In this document: positions 44,473-51,790 of the stretch, in pieces | Layout: the number at the start of each line of letters is the position of its first letter | How positions within the stretch are numbered: position 1 is the stretch's first letter | Assembly (NCBI GenBank): GCA_006503475.1 | Contig: RSEH01000303.1 | Coordinates: 1-51,790 of the forward strand | Source: Stentor roeselii | Lineage: Eukaryota; Ciliophora; Heterotrichea; Heterotrichida; Stentoridae | Direction: 5' to 3' | Length of the DNA stretch: 51,790 bases | Notes under the pieces: model-generated | What the model was told of the DNA's origin: nothing | What the model saw: only the letters and a program-made list of their open reading frames with translations | Database searches by the model: none | Position numbers and translations under genes: made by a program

Positions 44473-45027
44473 TTATAATATTGAAGTTTCTAGAATGGAT
44501 TTACTTTTAATTTAGATTAAAATTAGTTTTTGAAATATTGGGTAATCACTTTAAAAGAAGAATTGTGGATTTAGATGATTTGATTGTATATTATTAAAGG
44601 TTATTTATAAATAGGTGTTTATAGATGATCTGGATGTTTATGAATTAATTACGTGAAGATTTAATTTAAAATATATTTTGAATCAACTGGTTAATTATAT
44701 GTTAATTGTTGATTTAGGTATTCCAAAAAAAAGAAATTATATACTTTCGTTAGGATTTTCAGCTTCATGCTCGTTTTTAGATATAAATTAAGAGATTTAT
44801 GTTTAGGGTATAATTCAAAGTCCTATAAACTGAGAAAAATTAAAACTTATCAATGAAAATTAGCCGTAGTTATCCAATTGAATCAATATAATTTCGCTAA
44901 GATTATTATATTCATCACTTACTATTTTCTAAAATTCTTCTTCTATTGCTAAAATCTTAAATAAACCCAAACTTAAAATTTCCAAAATATGAAGGTCTAA
45001 TAAAACCTAATAACCCATTTCTAATAA
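44473..45027. other. Divergent intergenic region
   Basis: It separates the divergent starts of the PH-Clu-TPR gene and the F-box gene. It is AT-rich; the last ~120 bases before 45028 are A/C-rich and G-poor. A 47-codon open stretch near 44715-44860 on the plus strand is low in acidic residues and is judged to be chance. No RNA gene or clear element is seen. Confidence 0.5.
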
Positions 45028-45933
45028 ATGAAATTACAAGATCTTCGAAACGATTGTCTTCTAGTTATAATCGAATTCCTAACCTTTACAGAAATAGCCA
45101 GTCTTAGAAAAATCTGCAAGTATTTCAAGACCTTTGTATCAAAAAATCATACCTTTATCCAAAACTTATTCACAATTAGAAATTTCATCGAATCCTCGAA
45201 AGGTCTCAACAGCTGGGACCGAATTTGTGAAGAGATGATAAGTTCAACAGAGCCAAAGAAGTTTTACCCATATTACACCAACGGAGGAACATATCAAGAC
45301 CTTCCTGATTACTTCATCCAAAACCTGGTAAACGGTCGTGTTTACTCCTCAACTGTGAACACCAATAATCTAGTCAAGTATTGTTACACTAACTATCAAT
45401 TTGGATCTGACTTTAATCCTTTAAATCATAAAGTATCTGAAAATGTTTTCTTTATTAAAGATATTGAAGAGTCTTTGAAGATCTATACAAAAGAAATGCC
45501 ACTTTTACAGTCAGTAAAATTCAACAGTCCTCAATCAGGCTTTGGATGCCCTGTTTCGACCTTGATGGTCTTTAGCAGTGTTGAAAAGGAAGAAGATCTT
45601 GATTTATTTGAATTGTTTTATGATACTTTTGAGGTTAATCAAGTTGTTGAAATTGCAAAAATATTGAAATTAGATCCGATTGTTGAAAAATCTGCTGAAG
45701 TTATTAAAGTTACTTTTGATCGAAAAGAACCTGGAATAGCTCCTTTGTTGTGGGTCAAGATCAATAGTATTTATGCTAGACGAAAACATAGCTTTTGGGA
45801 AAATTTCAGGAAAAGTCTATTTGCGAGATATTTTTATTTACTTATTATTAAGGGGGAATATCTTGAAGGAGGACCTGGAATCGACTGTGGAGATGTTACT
45901 CCAGTGTTTAGAGTGATTAGAGTTAGAGATTAA
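45028..45933 (+). CDS. F-box-like protein, unknown substrate domain
   Basis: This 301-residue protein starts with an F-box-like helix set (about 5-45: LRNDCLLVIIEFLTFTEIAS, then LRKICKYFKTFV). The remainder is a folded alpha/beta domain I do not recognise, with KFYPYYTNGGTYQDLPDYF, LIIKGEYLEGGPGIDCGDV near the C-terminus, and several aromatic-rich strands. It has no signal peptide, membrane span, Leu-rich repeats or WD40 blades. It is probably a substrate adaptor for an SCF ubiquitin ligase, inferred from the F-box alone. The leader is A/C-rich with ATG context aataaATG. The region behind it is gene-poor and holds probable gene remnants. Confidence 0.82.
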   Translation: MKLQDLRNDCLLVIIEFLTFTEIASLRKICKYFKTFVSKNHTFIQNLFTIRNFIESSKGLNSWDRICEEMISSTEPKKFYPYYTNGGTYQDLPDYFIQNLVNGRVYSSTVNTNNLVKYCYTNYQFGSDFNPLNHKVSENVFFIKDIEESLKIYTKEMPLLQSVKFNSPQSGFGCPVSTLMVFSSVEKEEDLDLFELFYDTFEVNQVVEIAKILKLDPIVEKSAEVIKVTFDRKEPGIAPLLWVKINSIYARRKHSFWENFRKSLFARYFYLLIIKGEYLEGGPGIDCGDVTPVFRVIRVRD

Positions 45934-45987
45934 GGTAGTTAATGTTTTGATTTAGGTTGGTTATTAGGATGATAATCTAATATGATG

Positions 45988-46720
45988 TTAGTTTAAAATT
46001 AACTTGATGTCTTTACCAAAAAACAGTACTTCGAACTTGTCTCCTGTTTCAGAAACGTAGTTTCTTCAACTTCAGTCGTAGGGGTTGTACATTCTATTGA
46101 TTTTCTCTAAGTTTTTCAATGAAATCTTATAAAAAACTGCAGAGCTCATGCAAAAGCACATAAAATATAGCCACTTTATTAATTCCAATGTGCATGTATC
46201 AAACTCTATCAAATAAAGCTTTTTGTCATAATTTGTGAAGCTATCAACATTATAATTAGTAAAATTACCTCCATCAACTACAACAATATTTCTCAAACCC
46301 GATCAATTATTAGTTCAAAAGGTTCTGAATTAATCCTCGACCTAAAATTTAAAAAATGCTCAAAAATTGAATGCGTAAATAAAAAGCATTTGAAAACTCC
46401 TATATAGGGTATATAGTCGCTTGTAAAAAACATATCTCTGCAATATATTGGAATTTCTCATGAAATAGTTATAAAATACTTAAATTGCCAAAATAACAAA
46501 AGAGCTGAGACGTTGAAGAATATTAATTCTTGAGAGTAGATAAATCTTTTCAGTAATTCAGTAAAATTTACCTTTTTTAATAGAGTAAACTGTATTAAAA
46601 TCGTATTGAAATTCCTTCGCTCAGAGATGAAATTATTTGTGAAGTTTAAAAAAAAGATTCAAATGCTTCTTCTATTTCGATAAGCTTTTCTAAGCATTTG
46701 TTCCAAAATGTTTCACTCAT
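45988..46720 (-). pseudogene. Probable decayed gene with stops and frameshifts
   Basis: From an ATG at 46720 the minus strand reads MSETFWNKCLEKLIEIEEAF then FESFF before a TAA, and coding-like runs continue in other frames. One reads LLSRINILQRLSSFVILAI, then after one stop a 36-codon run (FYNYFMRNSNILQRYVFY and more). Then comes SIFEHFLNFRSRINSEP, and finally a 74-codon open run (46296-46072) containing VVVDGGNFTNYNVDSFTN. After two TGAs this continues as RNYVSETGDKFEVLFFGKDI to a TAA at 45988. No family is recognised. The 74-codon run is longer than expected by chance, so a recently decayed gene is plausible. Small introns do not explain the breaks, since suitable GT..AG pairs are absent. 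Confidence 0.42.
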
Positions 46721-46955
46721 ATTTTCCTATTCTAGCTTCAATATATCGAAAACAATGTAAGTTTATGAACAAGAGATTCAAGTTCACAGAAAGGTATTTT
46801 ATTGAATTTTAGGATAATTTAATTTTATACTTCTTCATCAATCAATTTAGCAGCCTTTAAGACTTTAGAATCTAAGAACTGCAAGGTAAAAATCATTCAA
46901 AATTTTACCCGTTAACCATTTTTATATTTAAGATTGCCTAAGGTATTGAATTATT

Positions 46956-47267
46956 TTACCAAATATACGAAATTTTGTAGTCATTTTTAAGTGGAATATA
47001 TTAAATCGAATAATTTTTAATAGTTTTAAATGGCTTTATATTAATTTCCTTTAGTTCTTCATGATATTTGGTTTTATTCATTTTTAATCAAGAAAGTGTC
47101 AATGGTTTCTTGAGTTAATTCATATGTTCAGATTTGGATTCAAGACGCTTTATATCTTTGTTTAGTGATCGCGATGCTCGAAGATTAGAATTTCAGGTAG
47201 TTTTCAATACATTATCCTTTGAAAAAATTAAAATTGTTCTCAAATGAGTTGACTCCGAGCATTCCAT
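46956..47267 (-). pseudogene. Possible decayed gene segment
   Basis: One minus-strand frame of 104 codons from ATG (47267) contains only four internal stops, fewer than the roughly eight this composition predicts. It reads protein-like: MECSESTHLRTILIFSKDN, NSNLRASRSLNKDIKRLES and YHEELKEINIKPFKTIKNYS. The internal stops are TGA or TAA at places where Trp or Gln would fit. It lies directly upstream of the remnant at 45988-46720 on the same strand and may be its 5' part. Confidence 0.35.
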
Positions 47268-47846
47268 GATATTTAGAATGGTCACTTAGGGTAATTGAAA
47301 ATATATATTTTAATCATAAGGCGATATTTCTAATTGATTTCTTTAATACTCTTGTGACATAGAAATTAATCTAAAATGCCCATTAATGATTTAATTTGAT
47401 ATCGAAACTTCTGGGTCTATGCGAATATATATTATGTGAATAAATATCATTTTGCTTAGATTTGGATCAGTTTTTTCATGTCTTGAAAAGAGCTATGAAG
47501 TTTTTTTATCGTCAAATCAGTAATTTTTGGTTAACTGATTGTATATTTTATTGACGAAATCATTCAAACCTTAAAATAAAACTATACATATCATACCTAT
47601 ATAAAATCTATAAATTATTTCATAATCCTTCAAAATAATAAGTTCATAAGTCTCAGTTGTTCAGCAATATACAAATCTAGTTGATAAATTTGAAATATCT
47701 TAATAAATTCATATAAATTCGATGAATATCATAAATCTCTATCAAAATAAATCACAACTTATCATGCTTGATCCTAAACATCTTCGTCATTAATAGAAAT
47801 TTCTTGATTTTCATATTAACTACTGAATCGAATTCAAGCATTACTC

Positions 47847-48845
47847 ATGTTTTCTCAAACACCTTACAATAAAATGGTAGAAAAAAAGGTTTTTGTGATT
47901 TTTCTTCTGCAAGCGTTCTCTGTGAATGCATTAGTGAATTACACAGTCTCAGGTATGAGCTCAGGGGGGTATATGGCAGGCCAAATGCACGTCAGTCACT
48001 CTTCATCAATTCAAGGCGTTGGCATCGTGGTTGCAGGCCCCTACTACTGCTCCCAAGGCTCAGTGACAAGGGCAAACACAATATGCACTTACAATGATAC
48101 AGTGTTGGACGTAGCGCCAATGATCGCCTACGCGACCTTAATGTCATCTAAAAATCAAATCGATCCAGTCTCATTCCTATCCACATCAACAGTATACATC
48201 TTTTCAGGTTTAAGAGACGAGTTGATGATTCCACAAATCGTCGAAGGCACATACAACTTTTACAAGGCATTTGTCCCATTGAATCAAATAACATTTGTCG
48301 AAGAAATTCCAATCAACCATGCCTGGCCAACTAAAAATTCAGGAAATCCCTGTTGGTACTACGGTCAATTCTTCGTAAACAGCTGTGGTTATGATGGTGC
48401 TGGGATAATTTTAACTACTTTACTTGGACCTTTGTATCAAGATGGTCAAAGTAATTCAAGCAATTTGTTTTCCTTTCCTCAGACAAAATATGTTAATGTG
48501 AATCAAGCGGCTCTTGATGTGAATGGATGGATTTATGTTCCGACTTCTTGTCAAAAAAACCCCGGGAACTGCAGATTGCATGTCAATATTCATGGATGTG
48601 GACAGGAATTTCAGAGGGATGGGTTAAATTATATTAATAACATCGGCATGAATATTTGGGCTGAAGGGAATAATATTGTTATTATTTATCCTCAGACTGT
48701 CATGACTGCTGCTAATCAAGGAGGGTGCTGGGATATTGATGGGTATACTGGACCTAATTTTGCTTTGAAGTCGGGGATTCAGATACAAGCTATTCATGGA
48801 ATGGCACAGGATTATGTGAATATTGTTAGGAGTATATTTATGTAA
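47847..48845 (+). CDS. Secreted PHA depolymerase-like alpha/beta hydrolase, copy 1
   Basis: This 332-residue protein has a signal peptide; Met10 (47874) is the better start because it gives MVEKKVFVIFLLQAFSVNA directly. The fold and motifs match bacterial short-chain-length polyhydroxyalkanoate depolymerases. The lipase box GMSSG has nucleophile Ser38, Asp124 lies in FSGLRDELM and His158 in NHAWPT, and GPYYC and the late HVNIHGCGQ and YPQT motifs are also present. The enzyme would hydrolyse poly(3-hydroxybutyrate) or related polyesters, perhaps from ingested bacteria. A second copy lies ~750 nt downstream with the same layout. The family is mainly bacterial, so gene transfer is likely. Codon use looks like its neighbours. 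The 3' end forms the first unit of a tandem repeat. Confidence 0.92.
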   Translation: MFSQTPYNKMVEKKVFVIFLLQAFSVNALVNYTVSGMSSGGYMAGQMHVSHSSSIQGVGIVVAGPYYCSQGSVTRANTICTYNDTVLDVAPMIAYATLMSSKNQIDPVSFLSTSTVYIFSGLRDELMIPQIVEGTYNFYKAFVPLNQITFVEEIPINHAWPTKNSGNPCWYYGQFFVNSCGYDGAGIILTTLLGPLYQDGQSNSSNLFSFPQTKYVNVNQAALDVNGWIYVPTSCQKNPGNCRLHVNIHGCGQEFQRDGLNYINNIGMNIWAEGNNIVIIYPQTVMTAANQGGCWDIDGYTGPNFALKSGIQIQAIHGMAQDYVNIVRSIFM

Positions 48846-49093
48846 TAGATTGAATTATGTTTGTTTATTGTTAGGAGTCTATTTAAGTAATAGATTGAAT
48901 TATTTTTGTTTGTTGTTAGGAGTCTATTTAAGTAATAGATTGAATTATATTTGTTTGTTGTTAGGAGTCTCTTTGAGTAATAGATTGAATTATATTGCTT
49001 ATTGTTAGGAGTCGATTTAACTAATAGATTGAATTATGTTTGTTTGTTGTTAGGAGTCTCTTTAAGTAATAGATTAAATTATATTTGTTTATG
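48825..49093 (+). repeat. 45-bp tandem repeat array, six units, seeded by gene 3' end
   Basis: Units start at 48825, 48870, 48915, 48960 (44 bp), 49004 and 49049. The consensus is GTTAGGAGTCTATTTAAGTA followed by ATAGATTGAATTATNTTTGT and TTGTT. Unit one contains the last seven codons and the stop of depolymerase copy 1 (VRSIFM and TAA); the others lie in the 3' flank and differ by a few substitutions. Most units keep the TAATAG double stop. A shifted frame through the array is open for 61 codons as a 15-residue repeat (LLGVYLSNRLNY-type), because the unit length is a multiple of three; this is probably not translated. Confidence 0.95.
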
Positions 49094-49595
49094 CTATGTG
49101 TTTGGAACTTATGATGATGAGGTACCCTTGAAGTTTTATTAACTGGTTTTAAAAATGTTTGATTTAAAAATTTTCTAGGTAGTCTGTGTCTTGGACACTT
49201 ACAAGTTTCTGTTTATTTTTATTCTCTTTCAGTCTGGGTGAAAATTATGAGTTTCAATTACTTCATAAATTTAAATTATTAGAGTTATTTGAAATTTATT
49301 CCAAGTTATCAACTTTAATATAAAACCCTAACTCAGAAAATTTTTTACTTTAACCAGTCAAAGTATAAATTTTAATCATCCTAACACGATTTCCATTCCC
49401 AAATGTCTAAAATTACAGAAATCTATATGATTACTTATTTCCAGGTATAATTTTTTACAACAAGTGAAAACTCAGAAATGCAATTATTCCTTTATCTATC
49501 AGAAATAATGCATGAGAATTAATTTAAAAATTATACACCAAATCCTTAAAAGCTTCTTAATAACTTTGATTCCTTTTCCAAACATTGTAGAATAA
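49094..49595. other. Intergenic region between the two depolymerase genes
   Basis: After the repeat array there are about 500 AT-rich bases with no coding frame, RNA gene or clear element. The last ~200 bases would hold the promoter of copy 2. Confidence 0.55.
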
Positions 49596-50561
49596 ATGAT
49601 TTTAGTAAGCTTTTTAATTACATCCTATCGAGTTGTAGCAGCAGTAAACTACACCGTCTCAGGTATGAGCTCAGGTGGCTATATGACTGGGCAACTTCAT
49701 GTTGCTCACTCAGCTTCGATAACAGCAGTCGGAATAGTAACAGCAGGACCTTATTACTGTGCTCAAGATTTTGGTTACGACAAAGGAAGTACAATTTGTG
49801 AAACGAACGACAAGCCTCTAGACGTGGCTGCATCAATTGCTTACGCGACTACACAGTCAGCAAAAGGTACCATAGACCCAGTCTCAAATCTGGCGAATTC
49901 AAAAGTTTACATCTTTTCTGGTTCTTATGACGAGCTGATGCTCCCTACTATACTCGAAGGAACTTACAACTTCTATAAAGCTTTTGTACCTCTGAATCAA
50001 ATCACTTTTGTAAGCGACGTTCCAGATAACCATGCCTGGCCGACTAAAGATGCTGGAAATCCTTGTTGGTTCTATGGGGCCGGTTTTGTTAATAACTGTG
50101 GATATGATGGGTCAGGGATTATTTTAACTACTCTACTAGGGCCGCTATACCAAGGAGGAACTTACAACAAAAGCAATCTTTTCACTTTTCCTCAGAACAA
50201 ATACGCTAATTTGAACTCGGCCTCGATGGGTACGAACGGATATATTTATGTGCCTTCTGGTTGTCAAAGCTCACCTGTCAGCTGCAGATTGCATGTAAAT
50301 ATTCATGGATGTTTGCAAAACTATGACTCTATCGGGTTGATGTTTATTGAAAGGATTGGAATGAATGGTTGGGCTGAAGAGAACAACATTATAACAATTT
50401 ATCCCCAAACTGCCAATTCTGCAGGGAATTTATTTGAAGGATGCTGGGACCTCTATGGATATACTGGAAGTAATTATTGCTTGAAGTCTGCTATACAGGT
50501 CAATGCTATTCATAGTATGGCACAGGATTATGTGAATATCGTGAGGAATATTTTTCAATAA
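49596..50561 (+). CDS. Secreted PHA depolymerase-like alpha/beta hydrolase, copy 2
   Basis: This 321-residue paralogue of the gene at 47847 is highly similar throughout. The short signal peptide is MILVSFLITSYRVVAA. The triad is Ser25 (GMSSG), Asp112 (GSYDELM) and His146 (NHAWPT). GPYYCAQ, GNPCWFYG, HVNIHGCLQ, TIYPQT and GCWDLYGY are also kept. As in copy 1, paired cysteines suggest disulfides, fitting a secreted or vacuolar enzyme. It should cleave short-chain polyhydroxyalkanoates or similar polyesters; the substrate is inferred from the family. The gene ends NIVRNIFQ and TAA and is not followed by the 45-bp repeat, so the repeat arose at copy 1 after duplication or was lost here. Confidence 0.92.
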   Translation: MILVSFLITSYRVVAAVNYTVSGMSSGGYMTGQLHVAHSASITAVGIVTAGPYYCAQDFGYDKGSTICETNDKPLDVAASIAYATTQSAKGTIDPVSNLANSKVYIFSGSYDELMLPTILEGTYNFYKAFVPLNQITFVSDVPDNHAWPTKDAGNPCWFYGAGFVNNCGYDGSGIILTTLLGPLYQGGTYNKSNLFTFPQNKYANLNSASMGTNGYIYVPSGCQSSPVSCRLHVNIHGCLQNYDSIGLMFIERIGMNGWAEENNIITIYPQTANSAGNLFEGCWDLYGYTGSNYCLKSAIQVNAIHSMAQDYVNIVRNIFQ

Positions 50562-51790
50562 TTAGGATTAGTTATTTTGGATTGATATAAGAGATTTTAT
50601 TATGTTTGATTAGATGGACTATTTTTTAGCATTTCTAAGATATTATCTAGCTTTTGGATATATAAGAAATGTTTTCTATTAAGATTTATAACCACTTTTG
50701 ACATATTTTTCATATCTTTTACGAGATTTTTTTTTCAATTTTACAAAAATTACTCAGTGATAAAAGTATTTTCAAATTAATAATTTAGCATGTTTATTTC
50801 GAAATTGACTTCAGTTTAATATTAAAATTTGATAATTGACAGAGATTTTTTATTTTGAAACTGCTTTTGGCTACAATTACGATCAAAATTTTGTAAAAAT
50901 ATAAGATTAGTATTGATAATTACATACTGATAAATTTTTGTATTTAATAAATATTTTATTGCATAAACCATCATTTTTAAATCAATATTGTATTTAAATG
51001 TAATACCTTAGCGAATTAGTAGTTTTTAATGATTATCCATGCACAGATTGTGCAATTTAAATGCTCTGTAAGAGTCTAAACTAAACTTGTGACCTAAAGC
51101 CTATAAATCGTAAATATTGTGCATTAAGAGTTCAACCTATTATAACTAGATATATTAAAGGGACCTATAAAATGTTTACAAAAGTTGTTCAATTTAATTT
51201 TTCAGTATTCATGCACTAAATTAAACAACCTCAACATTTAATAATTTAATTCTAAGAATTTTTCAATATCAATCATAATATTTCTAAAATCATACCATCT
51301 AGTAAATAAATATCTAATTATCAACTCTGCTAATTTAAATAGGAATTACAATTGCTTAATATTAAAGATTTTCAGTTTTATCATGATTTTATTAACTTTG
51401 ATTAATTCAATTTTGTAATTTATAAGGGTATTCTTTCTATTGTATAATCACAGCAAAATAATCATGTTAGAAACAATCGATTTTTTTTTGGAAAGCTAAA
51501 TTTTTTTATTCGTTAAATTGGAGCGTTATCTACGTAATCAAACATTTAAACCAAATCTCAATTTTGCATACCTTTCAATTTTACTTAAGTCAATAAGTTC
51601 GCAAATCAAATTGCCCTTCATCAGAGTTTGATGCTTTTCGACTTTAGAGCAAGCTTTCCTTAAACTCTGACAAAAAATTTAAAATTTACTGTTCAAGCAG
51701 AAATACATATAGATGAACTCACCAAATCAGCAAAAACGCATCACCTTTAGATAAGTTTCGGGCCTTGGCTGGCACCATCTCTGTTCAATT
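50562..51790. other. Gene-poor right flank
   Basis: This is very AT-rich DNA with no intact gene. From about 50562 to 51480 I see only filler. The last ~250 bases contain minus-strand coding-like runs listed separately as a possible gene remnant that may continue beyond the window edge. Confidence 0.5.
51538..51790 (-). pseudogene. Possible decayed gene, continuing past the window edge
   Basis: On the minus strand, a run containing EMVPAKARNLSKGDAFLLIW starts near the window edge and is followed by TGA. The same frame continues as VHLYVFLLEQ, a TAA, and ILNFLSEFKESLL. In another frame a 46-codon open run (IFCQSLRKACSKVEKHQTLM and 26 more) extends to a TGA at 51538. Joining the pieces needs one frameshift and two stop changes. 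The composition is protein-like and no family is recognised. It may be the 5' part of a gene broken by mutation, or chance in AT-rich DNA. Confidence 0.33.

Larger units (their letters stand above)
45934..47846. other. Gene-poor region with probable decayed genes
   Basis: This ~1.9-kb gap lacks an intact gene. Two minus-strand stretches look like gene remnants and are listed separately (45988-46720 and 46956-47267); they could be parts of one decayed gene. A plus-strand run near 47130-47350 is also partly open but overlaps the second remnant. The last ~250 bases before 47847 are AT-rich and would contain the promoter of the first depolymerase gene. Confidence 0.5.

Noticed and set aside
44715-44860. 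47-codon open stretch upstream of the F-box gene
   Set aside because: The length is within chance for AT-rich DNA, it is basic and aromatic with few acidic residues, and no homology is recognised.
48823-49008. 61-codon frame with a 15-residue repeat through the tandem array
   Set aside because: It exists because the 45-bp unit is divisible by three; it starts inside the depolymerase 3' end out of frame and has no leader.
1-51790. Reassigned stop codons (Blepharisma- or Condylostoma-like code)
   Set aside because: Recognisable proteins use TGG for Trp and CAA/CAG for Gln and end at TAA, TAG and TGA alike; stops read as sense would only help in the probable pseudogenes.
1-51790. CRISPR arrays, insertion sequences or rRNA genes
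   Set aside because: No spaced direct repeats, transposase-like proteins or rRNA core sequences were seen; the only array is the 45-bp tandem repeat.

Overview
The window looks like macronuclear DNA of a heterotrich ciliate, most likely Stentor or a close relative. Seen directly: AT-rich DNA, long uninterrupted coding regions on both strands, very short gaps between genes, and a candidate 15-nt GT..AG intron (13644-13658). All three stop codons end genes (for example TAG at 5457 and 13017, TGA at 11446 and 36856, TAA at 18647), and the recognisable proteins have no internal stop codons, so the standard code is in use. Known background: Stentor combines the standard code with 15-16 nt introns. 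The organism name is an inference.

Layout. 1-6.4 kb: a probable decayed gene, then a 1360-aa WD40 protein with a degenerate kinase fold at its C-terminus. 6.4-9 kb: a Cys-rich zinc-binding protein broken by an apparent frameshift, a small beta-rich protein and a short WD40 protein. 9.3-15.6 kb: a kinesin, a coiled-coil/WD40 protein 17 nt behind it, a small RNase-kappa-like membrane protein with the 15-nt intron, and a divergent gene pair whose start codons are 11 nt apart. 16-25.3 kb: a cGMP-dependent protein kinase, a DHHC palmitoyltransferase, a GBP-type GTPase with a huge coiled coil, and a hypothetical. 26-31.6 kb: a hypothetical, a papain-family protein with Ser in place of the catalytic Cys, a coiled-coil protein and a basic protein. 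31.6-37.8 kb: cohesin SMC3, tRNA-Ile(AAT), an F-box/WD40 protein and a Ser/Pro-rich coiled-coil protein. 38.4-44.5 kb: an operon-like run of four minus-strand genes ending in a PH-Clu-TPR protein. 45-51.8 kb: a gene-poor stretch with an F-box protein, probable decayed genes, and two tandem secreted depolymerases of bacterial type with a 45-bp repeat array between them.

How the genes relate. Most are ordinary eukaryotic cell-biology genes: cyclic-nucleotide signalling, cilia/cytoskeleton coiled coils, cohesion, ubiquitin targeting, palmitoylation and mitochondrial mRNA clustering. I see no common pathway. The right end differs in kind: two secreted hydrolases probably acquired from bacteria. 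The papain-family protein may also act in food vacuoles.

Most unusual points: the Ser-for-Cys papain homologue, the WD40-pseudokinase fusion, the kinesin with an eroded switch I, the bacterial-type depolymerase pair whose 3' end seeded a tandem repeat, the extreme gene packing, and a kilobase-scale alternation of A/C-rich and G/T-rich blocks along one strand that ignores gene direction.
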